Notes: generated from the sequence alone by a model not told the origin. Numbered from the stretch's first letter, positions 6,983 through 15,991 are shown. The stretch is DNA of 25,005 nucleotides from Tubiluchus corallicola (GCA_030141605.1 JAQGDQ010002472.1:1-25005); one strand, 5' to 3'. Translations and numbers: made by a program.

Positions 6983-7924
6983 TTAACTGTATTTAATTCT
7001 AGGATCAACTATTTTGTATATAATGTCAACTAAAATATTAATAATAATTACAGATATAGCTATATAAAACACAATACCTTCAACTAAGGGAATATCTCTA
7101 GAATTTATAGATGTTATTAATAGCTTTCCTATTCCAGGTATGTTAAATATTTCTTCAACAACAATGCTTCCACCTATTACTCCTGATATAAGAATGCCTA
7201 GTATAGTTATTACAGAAATAAGAGCATTTCTAATAATATGTATAAAAAAAATTCTTCTAGTATTAGCTCCCTTTCCTTTAGCTGTTTGAACATAAGGTTT
7301 ATTTAATTCGTCTAATATACTATTTTTAGTGTACCTTGTAACAATAGATATTCTAGGGGCTGCCAAAGCTAGTGCAGGAAAAAATAGATATTTTATTTTA
7401 TCAAAAAAATTCTCTTCAAAACTTGTGAACTGACCTACTGAAAATATTTTTAATACTATACTAAATATGATAACTATCATTAAGCTAGACCAAAAAGTAG
7501 GAATAGCCATTCCTATTTGACTTATTAAATCTAATGTTTTACCTAAAAAATTAGATTTGTGTTTTGCTGCTAATATTCCAGCAGGAATTCCTACAATAAT
7601 TGTCAAAAAAATAGAATAAGATGCTAGAGTCAGAGTAATAGGGAGCCTCGATTTTATAAGATCACTAACAGAAATAGAATACTTGTATGATTTTCCAAAA
7701 TTTCCTAAAAAAACATTTTTTAACCACCTGCTATATTGAATTAAAAAATTCTCATTTAAATTTAGAGATTCTCGAACTTTTTCTATTACTTCAGGTTCTG
7801 CCTCTATTCCTAATTTTATTAAAATAGGGTCTCCAGGTAATATTTTAAAAATTAAGAAAACTATTGTAACAACAAGAAACAAGGTTGCTAAACTTGTCAA
7901 TGTTTTTTTTAATATAAAATTCAT
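6983..7924 (-). CDS. ABC transporter permease, OppB/DppB/NikB type
   Basis: The 313-residue protein has about six transmembrane helices and the standard DppB layout: a first helix with the TIVFLIFKILPGDP motif, a large periplasmic loop containing the QYSRWLKNVFLGNFGKSY block, and the EAA loop (PYVQTAKGKGANTRRIFFIHIIRNA). A GGSIVVEEIFNIPGIGKL block sits near the C-terminus. It is the first membrane subunit gene after the three binding-protein genes. The 70-base gap upstream contains a short TACTCT/AGAGTA stem (7942-7955) that might act in mRNA processing. AGGTGAT lies just before the ATG. It forms the channel with the OppC-type protein. Confidence 0.93.
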   Translation of the reverse strand: MNFILKKTLTSLATLFLVVTIVFLIFKILPGDPILIKLGIEAEPEVIEKVRESLNLNENFLIQYSRWLKNVFLGNFGKSYKYSISVSDLIKSRLPITLTLASYSIFLTIIVGIPAGILAAKHKSNFLGKTLDLISQIGMAIPTFWSSLMIVIIFSIVLKIFSVGQFTSFEENFFDKIKYLFFPALALAAPRISIVTRYTKNSILDELNKPYVQTAKGKGANTRRIFFIHIIRNALISVITILGILISGVIGGSIVVEEIFNIPGIGKLLITSINSRDIPLVEGIVFYIAISVIIINILVDIIYKIVDPRIKYS

Positions 7925-7994
7925 TAAATCACCTATATTATTACTCTAAAGAGTATTAAGAAATAATTTACGTCAACAATATAATAATATATAA

Positions 7995-9548
7995 TTATTT
8001 ATATTCTTTAATATCTATCTCAGACATATCTTGGAAAAATATAGGATATGTTTTATACCCAGTTATATTTTTTTTCATAGCAGCTACAAAATTAGGATCC
8101 ATTAAATATATTGCTGCTATGTCTTTTGTAAGAATTTCCTGTGCTGTTTTATAATAGTTTATTCTTTTAGATTTATCAACTTCCTTTAAGGCATTTTCCA
8201 TTACTTTATCAAAATCAAGATTTTTATAATTAAAAAAATTTCTTTCAAAATCACTTATATAAAATTGTAAAGTTGGATACGGGTCTCCTTCTCCTGTAAT
8301 TCCAATTACAGTACCTTCATAGTTTCTATTTATATATATTTTTTCAAGCCATTTATCAAATCCAATAGTCCTTACTTCAATGTCTATTTTTATTTTTTTA
8401 AGTTGCTTAGCAATTAATTTTCCTAAAGTAGTATATTCTTTTCCAGAGGTGTATAAAATAAACTTAAATCCTTTTTCATATCCTGCTTCTTTCATTAACT
8501 TTTTAGCTTTTTTTAAGTTGTATTCATAATAAACATCGAGATTTTTATTGTACACTTCATTCATTACAGGACTCATATTTGAACTAAGCATTTTAGCATG
8601 ACCTAAAAACACAGAATCAATAAGTTCTTTTTTATTAATAGCATAACTAATTGCTTCTCTTACTTTGATATTTTTAAACTTTTCACTATTTAAATTTAGC
8701 GCTAACAGATTTATTTTATTTTGGCTACTTTCTACAATTAGCTCACTTGCAAGTTTTCCTGCAGATTCAATATCAATATGAGGCAATATGTCAAGTTCTC
8801 CTATTTCATAAAGCCTAGTTGCTACTTCATCTTCTAAAAATATAAATTCAACTTCGTCTAAATAAGGAATGTTTTCTTGCCAGTAGTCCTCAAATTTTTT
8901 AAATACTATCTTCTTTCCTTTAATATACTCTTTTAGTTTAAACGGGCCTGTTCCTATAGGATTACTTTCATAATTTGAAATACCTTTTTTTAGTATAGCC
9001 CTTGTTAACTCGTTAGGAAATGAACTATCTACTTCCTTTAAGGTTATTGTAAGTTCGTTTTCATTTATTTCTATATTTTTAATATTTTTGAATGATCTTC
9101 TTTCTAGTGCGTATCCATACTTCCCAGATAATTTTTCAAGTGAAAAAATAACATCTTCCATTTTTAAATCACTGCCATCATGAAACTTTATTCCATCTCT
9201 AACTTTCATAGAGTATACTTTTCCATTTTCTGAAACTGTATAGTCAGTTACGAGATAAGGTATTATTTTACCCTCAGAGTTTAACTTTAAAAGTCCTTCA
9301 TACATGTTATTAATGACCTCTAGTGTCCCAGATCCTTCTGCTATATGAGGGTCTAATGAACTTAAATCATGATATGCTCTTATTTTTATATATTTTTTTC
9401 CATTTATGATTTCCTTGTTATCGCTACTTTCTTTTTGAAGATTGTCTTGTTTTGAATTTTTTCTTCTATTTTCAAATTTATTTTGATTTTGATTGTTACA
9501 AGACATTATGATAAGTAGTAATAAACTAATAATTGCAAGTTTTTTCAT
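7995..9548 (-). CDS. Extracellular solute-binding protein family 5, third tandem paralogue (lipoprotein)
   Basis: The 517-residue protein has a lipoprotein signal ending in IIMSC (Cys17) and then a low-complexity Asn/Lys/Glu-rich linker up to about residue 50. The rest is a family-5 binding-protein fold: a DLSSLDPHIAEGSGTLEVIN block (61-80), the VYSMKVRDGIKFHDGSDL motif (111-128), IGTGPFKLKEY (198-208) and GEGDPYPTL (420-427 region). It captures the transporter's ligand outside the inner membrane and delivers it to the permeases. It is about equally close to the second paralogue and more distant from the first in the ligand-region motif. It directly precedes the permease genes; the start ATG at 9548 follows a GGGGGAG tract. 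Confidence 0.92.
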   Translation of the reverse strand: MKKLAIISLLLLIIMSCNNQNQNKFENRRKNSKQDNLQKESSDNKEIINGKKYIKIRAYHDLSSLDPHIAEGSGTLEVINNMYEGLLKLNSEGKIIPYLVTDYTVSENGKVYSMKVRDGIKFHDGSDLKMEDVIFSLEKLSGKYGYALERRSFKNIKNIEINENELTITLKEVDSSFPNELTRAILKKGISNYESNPIGTGPFKLKEYIKGKKIVFKKFEDYWQENIPYLDEVEFIFLEDEVATRLYEIGELDILPHIDIESAGKLASELIVESSQNKINLLALNLNSEKFKNIKVREAISYAINKKELIDSVFLGHAKMLSSNMSPVMNEVYNKNLDVYYEYNLKKAKKLMKEAGYEKGFKFILYTSGKEYTTLGKLIAKQLKKIKIDIEVRTIGFDKWLEKIYINRNYEGTVIGITGEGDPYPTLQFYISDFERNFFNYKNLDFDKVMENALKEVDKSKRINYYKTAQEILTKDIAAIYLMDPNFVAAMKKNITGYKTYPIFFQDMSEIDIKEYK

Positions 9549-9567
9549 TACTCCCCCGTGATAAGCT

Positions 9568-11091
9568 TTATTTTATATCTATTTCTGACATATCCTGAAA
9601 AAATACAGGGTATACTTTATAACCTGTTATGTTCCTTTTCATTGCAACTATAAAATCAGGGTCCATAAGATATATAGCTGCTTGATCTTTTGCAAGTATT
9701 TCTTGAGCTTTTTTATAGTATACAATTCTTTCTTCTAAATCATTTTCCTTTAAAGCTTTATCCATTACTTCATCAAAAGCTATATTTTGATAATTAAAAA
9801 AATTACGGTTAAAGTTGCTAATGTAAAACTCTAATGTTGGATAAGGGTCCCCCTCTCCTGTTATTCCTATAACAGTACCTTCATAGTCTCTATTTTTATA
9901 TACTTTTTCAAGCCATACTTCGAAATCTATTTTTTCTACGTTTACCTTTATATCTACTTCTTCTAATTGTTTAGCTATCAAGTTAGCTAGCTTTGTATAC
10001 TCGTAACCAGGAGTGTGTAGAGTGAACTCTAAAGTTTTATTTCCATTTGCTTCTATTAGTAAATTTCTTGCTTTAATTCTATCATATTCATAATATTTTT
10101 CTAAGTTATCATTATAGTAATCAATCATAGGTGGGGCCATGTTGGAATGGATTAGTTTTGCATACCCTGAAAAAGCATCATTAATTAGTTTTTCTTTATC
10201 TAAAGCATAATCTATAGCCTCCCTTACTCTTTGGTCCTTAAATTTTTCATTAGATAAGTTTAGGGCTAATAAATTAATTTTATTTTGTCCACTTCTGATT
10301 ATATGCTCGCTTTCAAGTTTTTTTGCGCCAATAGCATCAAGGTGAGGCAGTATATCAATTTCTTTATTTTGGTATTTTTTTATAGCCTCTTCTAAATCCC
10401 TTATAAAAATAAACTCAACTTCATCTATTAGTGGCCACCTAGAATTCCAGTAGTCTTCGAATTTTTCTAGAATAACTTTCTCACCTTTTATATAATCTTT
10501 TAATTTGAATGGGCCTGTTCCTATAGGATTTATCTCATAATCTAAAAGTCCTTTTTTTAAAATAGGTTTTGTTAATTCATTTAAAAAAGCGCTATTTGTT
10601 TCTTTTAGGTTTATAATAATGTTGTTTTTTTGTATTTCTATAGAATCAATATTAGAAAAGGGCTTATTTTCTAATGATTTTCCATGTTTTCCTGAAAGTT
10701 TTTCAATAGAAAATACAACATCCTCAATAGTTAGATCACTACCATCATGGAATTTTACACCCTGTCTAATTTGCATAGTATATAGTTTTCCATCTTGAGA
10801 TATACTGTATTTTTCTGCTAATTTAGGAATGATATTACCGCTAGGGCCTAATTTAACTAAACCTTCATACATATTATTAATAACTTCTAATGTCCCAGAT
10901 CCTTCTGCTATATGCGGATCAAACGAGCTTAAGTCATGAAATGCTCGTACTCTTATAATTTTCTTCCCTTTTATTTTTTCAACAATTTTTCTATTTTCAG
11001 TTATAATTACTTCTTTTATTGTTTCTAAATCTTTACTTTTTTTATTGCAGCTTATTAAAATTAATAAAATAATAAATAGTATTTTCTTCAT
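9568..11091 (-). CDS. Extracellular solute-binding protein family 5, second tandem paralogue (lipoprotein)
   Basis: The 507-residue lipoprotein has its lipobox ending ILISC, with Cys15 as the predicted lipidated residue, and a short charged linker. It shares with its two neighbours the DPHIAEGSGTLEVINNMYEG block, VKFHDGSDLT, IGTGPFKLKDY, the SGQNKINLLALNLS segment and an almost identical C-terminus ending FFQDMSEIDIK. The ligand-region motif GEGDPYPTLEFYIS (from residue 412) is the same as in the third paralogue. The gene lies 50 bases after the first paralogue and 19 bases before the third, with an AGGGGG site 7 bases before the ATG. It is read as a tandem gene duplication within one operon serving one permease pair. 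The ligand is unknown; peptides are the usual guess for the family. Confidence 0.92.
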   Translation of the reverse strand: MKKILFIILLILISCNKKSKDLETIKEVIITENRKIVEKIKGKKIIRVRAFHDLSSFDPHIAEGSGTLEVINNMYEGLVKLGPSGNIIPKLAEKYSISQDGKLYTMQIRQGVKFHDGSDLTIEDVVFSIEKLSGKHGKSLENKPFSNIDSIEIQKNNIIINLKETNSAFLNELTKPILKKGLLDYEINPIGTGPFKLKDYIKGEKVILEKFEDYWNSRWPLIDEVEFIFIRDLEEAIKKYQNKEIDILPHLDAIGAKKLESEHIIRSGQNKINLLALNLSNEKFKDQRVREAIDYALDKEKLINDAFSGYAKLIHSNMAPPMIDYYNDNLEKYYEYDRIKARNLLIEANGNKTLEFTLHTPGYEYTKLANLIAKQLEEVDIKVNVEKIDFEVWLEKVYKNRDYEGTVIGITGEGDPYPTLEFYISNFNRNFFNYQNIAFDEVMDKALKENDLEERIVYYKKAQEILAKDQAAIYLMDPDFIVAMKRNITGYKVYPVFFQDMSEIDIK

Positions 11092-11141
11092 CCCACATCC
11101 CCCTATGGTTAAAATACTAAAGCAATTTACTTATACTAACT

Positions 11142-12653
11142 TTATAATTTTATATCAATTTCTGACATATCTTGAAAGAATATAGGGTATGTTTTATACC
11201 CAGTTATATTTTTTTTCATAGCCACTATATAGTTAGGATCCATAAGATATATTGCAGCTTGATCTTTTGCAAGTATTTCTTGCGCCTCTTTATATAAATC
11301 TATTCTTTTATTCAAGTTGTTCTCCTTCAGTGCGTTTTCCATTATGTTATCATAACTAAGGTTTTTATAGTTAAAAAAATTTCTACTATAATCACTGATA
11401 TATCTTTTTAGTATATGGTATGGATCGCTTTTACCAGTTAGTCCAATAATAGTACCTTCATAATCTTTATTAGAATACACTTTTTCAAGCCATGTTGAAA
11501 ATTCAATAGTTTCTATTTCAACATTAATATCTATTTTTTTTAATTGTTCTGCTATTATTTGAGCTAAATTAATATATTCATCTCCAGAGACTTGAAGGCT
11601 GAAGCTAAATCCATTCTCATAACCTTCTTCTTTCAATAATCTTTTTGCTTTATCAATATCATACTCATAGTATTTGTCTAAATTTTTATTATAATAATCA
11701 CCCATGGCAGGGCTCATATTTGAATGGATTATCTCTGCATGCCCTGAAAAAGATAATTCAATAAGAGATTCTTTATTAATTGCATAGTTTATTGCTTTTC
11801 TTATATTTTGTTTTTTAAATTTTTCATCTTTTATATTTAATGCTAAAATATTAATTTTATTTTGTGCACTTTCCACAATGTGTTCATTTACTAAAATATC
11901 AGCTATGTCTGTGTTAATATGGGGAAGTATATCTAGTTCGCCACTTTGGTATGCAAGTAATGCACTATTTAAATTTTCAAGAAATAAAAACTCAACTTCA
12001 TCTAAGTAAGGGAGTTCAGGGTTCCAGTAGTCATTAAATTTTTGAAATATAAGTCTTTGACCATGGACATATTCCTTTAGTTTGAAAGGTCCAGTTCCTA
12101 TAATTTCATCACTATAATTAGAAATATCTTTTTTTAGTATTGCTTTTGTCAAATCATTTAGAAAAGCACTATTTATTTCTTTTAATGTAATAATTACATT
12201 ATTATTATTTTTTTCAATTTTCTCAATATTTTTAAACTCGTTCTTTCCTGTTTCTTCTCCATGTTTTCCAGCTAGTCTTTCAAGGGAAAAAATAACATCA
12301 TCTGTAGTAAGAATACTACCGTCATGAAACTTTACACCTTCTCTTATTTCCATAGTGTAAACCTTACCATTATCTGATACTTTATAACTTTTGGCCAAGC
12401 TTGGGGCAAGAGCTCCATTTGGAGTTAGCTTAAGTAATCCTTCATAAAGGTTGTTGATTACCTCTAGAGTCCCAGATCCTTCTGCTATATGTGGGTCTAG
12501 TGAATCAATATCATGAAATGCTCTTACTTTAACAACTTTTTTTTCTTCAGCAGTGTTATAATGTGTACTTGATTTTTCTTTATTATCTGACTTAGAACAT
12601 GAGATTATAAATAAGAATATCAATAATAAAAATACTTTATTTTTCACTATCAT
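11142..12653 (-). CDS. Extracellular solute-binding protein family 5, first tandem paralogue (lipoprotein)
   Basis: The 503-residue lipoprotein has a hydrophobic signal ending IFLFIISC (Cys19). It has the same family-5 landmarks as the next two genes (SLDPHIAEGSGTLEVINN, VKFHDGS, IGTGPFKLKEY, AQNKINILALN, FFQDMSEIDIK). It differs at the ligand-region motif: GKSDPYHILKRYIS (from residue 407) where the other two have GEGDPYPTL. This suggests an altered specificity. The ATG overlaps the marR stop (ATGA), so the two are translationally coupled. The GGGG site is only 3 bases from that ATG but 9 bases from an in-frame GTG at 12647, which may be the real start and would shorten the protein by two residues. 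Confidence 0.9.
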   Translation of the reverse strand: MIVKNKVFLLLIFLFIISCSKSDNKEKSSTHYNTAEEKKVVKVRAFHDIDSLDPHIAEGSGTLEVINNLYEGLLKLTPNGALAPSLAKSYKVSDNGKVYTMEIREGVKFHDGSILTTDDVIFSLERLAGKHGEETGKNEFKNIEKIEKNNNNVIITLKEINSAFLNDLTKAILKKDISNYSDEIIGTGPFKLKEYVHGQRLIFQKFNDYWNPELPYLDEVEFLFLENLNSALLAYQSGELDILPHINTDIADILVNEHIVESAQNKINILALNIKDEKFKKQNIRKAINYAINKESLIELSFSGHAEIIHSNMSPAMGDYYNKNLDKYYEYDIDKAKRLLKEEGYENGFSFSLQVSGDEYINLAQIIAEQLKKIDINVEIETIEFSTWLEKVYSNKDYEGTIIGLTGKSDPYHILKRYISDYSRNFFNYKNLSYDNIMENALKENNLNKRIDLYKEAQEILAKDQAAIYLMDPNYIVAMKKNITGYKTYPIFFQDMSEIDIKL

Positions 12654-13102
12654 TTACCCCTTTTAGTTTTACCTAATTTTTTTAGTAAGCTTATTAACTG
12701 CTTTTTTTCTTTTTCACTTAAGATATCAAATCTATTATTTAATTTTTCTAGATAAACTAAAAATATTTTATTTATTATATCTTCGCCTTTTTTTGTGATA
12801 TTTATAATATGTTTTCTTTTATCATTTAAAGATTTAGTTTTTTTTATGTAATTTTCTTTTTCTAAATTTTTCAAAATAACTGTCATTGTTCCACCAGTTG
12901 AGAATGTTTTTTCAATTATTTCCTTTACAGATAAGCTATTTTCATAATATAGTAGCTCTAGTACAATAAATTGAGAATCTGTAAATCCCTCCTTTCTTGG
13001 AATATCATATACATCTTTGCTAACAGCTATATAGCACCTTTCTAGTATCAGTAATAACTTCATATCTTCTCTATAATTTTTAAATATGTTCTTATCTTTC
13101 AT
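12650..13102 (-). CDS. MarR-family transcriptional regulator of the ABC transporter operon
   Basis: The 150-residue protein has the MarR fold. An N-terminal dimerisation helix is followed by a winged helix-turn-helix (residues about 38-105) with SVKEIIEKTFSTGGTMTVILKNLEKENYI as the DNA-recognition region. The wing NDKRKHIINITKKGEDII is the classic DxRxxxxxLT-type motif, with Ile-Ile in place of the usual Leu/Val. It is the first gene of an eight-gene operon with the three binding proteins and ABCDF-type transporter genes, so it most likely represses this operon and itself. A palindrome lies between its promoter boxes. There is no clear Shine-Dalgarno before the ATG at 13102, and the promoter position implies a leaderless mRNA. 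An internal ATG at codon 14 is the alternative start. Confidence 0.88.
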   Translation of the reverse strand: MKDKNIFKNYREDMKLLLILERCYIAVSKDVYDIPRKEGFTDSQFIVLELLYYENSLSVKEIIEKTFSTGGTMTVILKNLEKENYIKKTKSLNDKRKHIINITKKGEDIINKIFLVYLEKLNNRFDILSEKEKKQLISLLKKLGKTKRGK

Positions 13103-13108
13103 AAAGGA

Positions 13109-13137
13109 ATTATACTACTAATTAGTAATGATTTCAA
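13109..13137 (-). promoter_or_regulatory. Promoter of the marR-ABC transporter operon
   Basis: On the minus strand TTGAAA (13137-13132) is followed after exactly 17 bases by TATAAT (13114-13109). Only six bases separate the -10 box from the marR ATG at 13102, so the expected transcription start coincides with the start codon. No other equally good promoter was seen further upstream on this strand. Confidence 0.75.
13116..13127. promoter_or_regulatory. TACTAATTAGTA palindrome between -35 and -10: likely MarR operator
   Basis: A perfect 12-base palindrome occupies the spacer of the marR promoter; the next flanking base on each side is mismatched. MarR proteins bind short palindromes as dimers and often block RNA polymerase exactly here. 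Autorepression of the whole operon is the straightforward inference. Relief by an unknown small ligand, possibly linked to the transported substrate, is speculation. Confidence 0.65.
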
Positions 13138-13289
13138 ATATTTTATAACAAAAGCATTCTAAGAATTTAAAAATTAATTATATACTCTAAAATAATCTAG
13201 ATAAATATTGTGCCAAACATTTTTTTATATAAAATAAATTGATTTTGAAATGTTATAATTTATATTTACAGAATTTACATAAAATATCT

Positions 13290-13319
13290 TTGAAAAATGT
13301 GAGTAAACTATGATATAAT
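13290..13319 (+). promoter_or_regulatory. Promoter of the deoCBD-cdd cluster
   Basis: TTGAAA (13290-13295) and TATAAT (13314-13319) are 18 bases apart, and TGA directly before the -10 gives an extended -10 (TGn) motif at 13311. The predicted start is near 13326, leaving a leader of about 30 bases with AAGGAGGG before the deoC ATG. I saw no convincing DeoR, CytR or catabolite-repression site nearby. Confidence 0.7.
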
Positions 13320-13354
13320 AGATGCCTAATAGTATAAATTAAGGAGGGAAATTT

Positions 13355-14020
13355 ATGAAATTAAATAAATATATAGATCACACAACACTAAAAGCTTATA
13401 CTGATGAGAGTACAATTGAAAAGTTATGTGAGGAAGCCATAAGATATGATTTTTATGCAGTGTGTGTAAATGGATCGTATGTTTCGTTAGCTAGAAAACT
13501 ATTAAATGAAACAAATATAAAAATTGCTTCAGTTGTAGGTTTTCCTTTAGGAGCAATGGAAAAAACAGCTAAAGCATATGAAGCTCAAAAGGCTATAAAA
13601 GATGGAGCAGATGAAATAGATATGGTTATTAATGTTGGATTACTTAAGTCTAGAAAATACAAAGAAGTTGAAGAAGAAATAAGAGAAGTAAAAGAAGCTA
13701 TTGGAGAAAAAACATTAAAAGTAATACTAGAAACTTGTTATTTAACAAATCAGGAAAAAATAATAGCTTGTCAAGCATCACTAAGTGCTAAAGCAGATTT
13801 TATAAAAACATCAACAGGATTTGGAACAGGTGGAGCAACAATAGATGATATAAAGATAATGAAAGAAGTAGCTGGGGATAAAATGGAAATAAAGGCATCT
13901 GGAGGAATAAAAAATAAGGAAACAGCGCTGAAATATATAGAATTAGGCGTTACTAGGATAGGAACTAGCTCTGGAATTGAAATAGTTTTAGGGAAAGAAG
14001 GGGATCCAGCAGAGTACTAA
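13355..14020 (+). CDS. deoC: Deoxyribose-phosphate aldolase
   Basis: The 221-residue TIM-barrel enzyme splits 2-deoxyribose-5-phosphate into glyceraldehyde-3-phosphate and acetaldehyde, the last step of deoxynucleoside breakdown. The N-terminal NKYIDHTTLKAYT block is characteristic. The Schiff-base lysine is Lys151 in DFIKTSTGF, the second lysine is Lys180 in MEIKASGGI, and the proton-relay Asp is Asp89 in DEIDMVINVG. The ATG follows an AAGGAGGG site. It is the first gene of the salvage cluster, 22 bases before deoB, whose product supplies its substrate. Confidence 0.97.
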   Translation: MKLNKYIDHTTLKAYTDESTIEKLCEEAIRYDFYAVCVNGSYVSLARKLLNETNIKIASVVGFPLGAMEKTAKAYEAQKAIKDGADEIDMVINVGLLKSRKYKEVEEEIREVKEAIGEKTLKVILETCYLTNQEKIIACQASLSAKADFIKTSTGFGTGGATIDDIKIMKEVAGDKMEIKASGGIKNKETALKYIELGVTRIGTSSGIEIVLGKEGDPAEY

Positions 14021-14042
14021 ACTCTTAGCTAAGGAGGAAATT

Positions 14043-15218
14043 ATGATACCTATTGAAAGAGTAACAATAATTGTTTTAGATAGTTTAGGGGTAGGTCACT
14101 TGCCAGATGCTGAGATATACGGAGATAAAGGAGCTAACACACTTGCAAATATTGCAAAGTCAACAGGGAGCTTATACCTACCTAACTTGGAGAAATTAGG
14201 TTTAGGAAAAATTACAAAAGTAGATGGACTAAGGGATAATATAGAGTCAATAGGAGCTTATGGAAAAGCTAGAGAAATGTCTAAAGGAAAAGATACTACA
14301 ACAGGGCACTGGGAAATAGCTGGAATCGTATCAAAAACTCCGTTTCCTACCTATAGCAATGGTTTTCCTAAGGAAGTAATAAAAGAATTTGAAGAAATAA
14401 CAGGGAGAAAAGTTATTGGAAACATTCCTGCTTCAGGAACAAAGATATTAGATGACCTTGGAGAAAGTCAGATGGCAACAGGTAATTGGATTTTGTACAC
14501 ATCAGCTGATCCAGTTTTTCAATTAGCTGCTCATGAAAAAATTATTCCCTTAGAAGAACTTTACAAGGCTTGTGAAATAGCCTTAGATATATGTAATAGA
14601 AAAGCTCCTGTAGCACGAGTTATAGCAAGACCTTATGTAGGTGAGGGTAAAGGTAAGTTTACAAGAACTCCAAATAGACATGATTATTCAGTAAACCCTC
14701 CTAAGAAAACTGTGCTTGACAAAATAAAAGACAAAGGATTAGATGTCATTGCTATAGGAAAAACGAAAGATATTTTTGCAGGAAATGGTATTACAGAAAG
14801 CAAAGGAACAAATAAAAATAATTTAGATGGAATACAAAAGACAATAGAGGCTTTAAAAAACGACACAAAAGGGCTTATATTCACAAATCTAGTTGATTTT
14901 GACATGTTGTATGGTCATAGAAGGAACCCTAAAGGGTATAGAAAAGCTCTAGAGGAATTTGATAAATATTTACCTGAGATAAAAGAAAACTTAAAGGAAA
15001 ATGAAATACTTATATTAACTGCAGATCATGGGTGTGATCCAACATATGAAGGAACTGACCATACTAGAGAGTATGTGCCGATACTAGTTTATGGAAAAAA
15101 GATAAAAAGAAATGTAGATTTGGGAACGAGAAAGACTTTTGCAGATATAGCTTTAACAATTGAAGAGCTGTTGCTTTTGCATAAAAATACAGGTAGCTTT
15201 GCTAAGGACATACTTTAA
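14043..15218 (+). CDS. deoB: Phosphopentomutase
   Basis: The 391-residue member of the alkaline-phosphatase superfamily interconverts ribose- or deoxyribose-1-phosphate and the 5-phosphates. Metal and catalytic blocks are intact: Asp13 in IVLDSLGVGHLPDA, the phospho-accepting Thr85 in GKDTTTGHWE, VDFDMLYGHRR, and TADHGCDP followed by TDHTREY near the C-terminus. Its length is that of the Bacillus-type enzyme. An AAGGAGG site precedes the ATG. It sits between deoC (which uses its product) and deoD (which makes its substrate). Confidence 0.97.
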   Translation: MIPIERVTIIVLDSLGVGHLPDAEIYGDKGANTLANIAKSTGSLYLPNLEKLGLGKITKVDGLRDNIESIGAYGKAREMSKGKDTTTGHWEIAGIVSKTPFPTYSNGFPKEVIKEFEEITGRKVIGNIPASGTKILDDLGESQMATGNWILYTSADPVFQLAAHEKIIPLEELYKACEIALDICNRKAPVARVIARPYVGEGKGKFTRTPNRHDYSVNPPKKTVLDKIKDKGLDVIAIGKTKDIFAGNGITESKGTNKNNLDGIQKTIEALKNDTKGLIFTNLVDFDMLYGHRRNPKGYRKALEEFDKYLPEIKENLKENEILILTADHGCDPTYEGTDHTREYVPILVYGKKIKRNVDLGTRKTFADIALTIEELLLLHKNTGSFAKDIL

Positions 15219-15289
15219 AAGTTAATTTGCATAAGAGGGTGTAAAATAAAAAAAGAAGTACGGAGCAATTAATTTGAGGAGGTTAATTT

Positions 15290-15991
15290 ATGAGTATACA
15301 TATAAAAGCAAGGAAAGGTGATATTGCAGAAACAGTTTTGCTGCCAGGAGACCCTTTAAGAGCAAAATGGATATCAGAAACATTTTTAGAAAATTCAACT
15401 TGTTATAACACAGTAAGGGGAATGTATGGATATACAGGGACTTATAATGGTGAAAAGGTGTCAGTTCAAGGAACAGGTATGGGAGCTCCATCAATAGCAA
15501 TTTATGCAACGGAATTAATTACAGAATTTCAATGTAAAAATTTAATAAGGATAGGTTCAGCAGGCTCTTACAAAGAAGAAGTAAAAATAAGAGACATTGT
15601 TATTGCAATGGCTGCTTCAACAACTTCAGGGATAAATAAATTAAGGTTTAATGGTGCAGATTATGCGCCTACAGCTGACTTTGATTTATTCATGAAGGCA
15701 GTGGAAATGGCTAAAAATAAAAATATTGATATAAAAGCAGGAAATATATTAACTTCAGATGAGTTTTATGGAGATAATTTTAATGACTATAAAAAATGGG
15801 CTGACTTTGGAGTTTTAGCTGTTGAAATGGAAACTTCAGCACTTTATACAGTTGCTGCAAAACATAAGGCAAAAGCTTTAAGCGTTTTAACAATAAGTGA
15901 TTCTTTAGTAACTGGGGAAGCAACAACTTCAGAGGAAAGAGAGACAACCTTTAAAGGAATGGTTGAGATTGCTTTAGGTGCAGCATTATAA
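15290..15991 (+). CDS. deoD: Purine nucleoside phosphorylase, DeoD type
   Basis: The 233-residue enzyme is of the hexameric, bacterial PNP class that cleaves purine (deoxy)nucleosides with phosphate to give base and (deoxy)ribose-1-phosphate. The phosphate-binding residues are present: Gly20 and Arg24 in [11 protein letters not shown], Arg43 in YNTVRG, and the RIGSAGSY block. His4, contributed across the dimer, is present, as are the VEMETSALY block and the catalytic Asp in [10 protein letters not shown] 71-base gap separates it from deoB without a visible terminator or clear promoter. GAGGAGG precedes the ATG. The product feeds DeoB. Confidence 0.97.
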   Translation: MSIHIKARKGDIAETVLLPGDPLRAKWISETFLENSTCYNTVRGMYGYTGTYNGEKVSVQGTGMGAPSIAIYATELITEFQCKNLIRIGSAGSYKEEVKIRDIVIAMAASTTSGINKLRFNGADYAPTADFDLFMKAVEMAKNKNIDIKAGNILTSDEFYGDNFNDYKKWADFGVLAVEMETSALYTVAAKHKAKALSVLTISDSLVTGEATTSEERETTFKGMVEIALGAAL

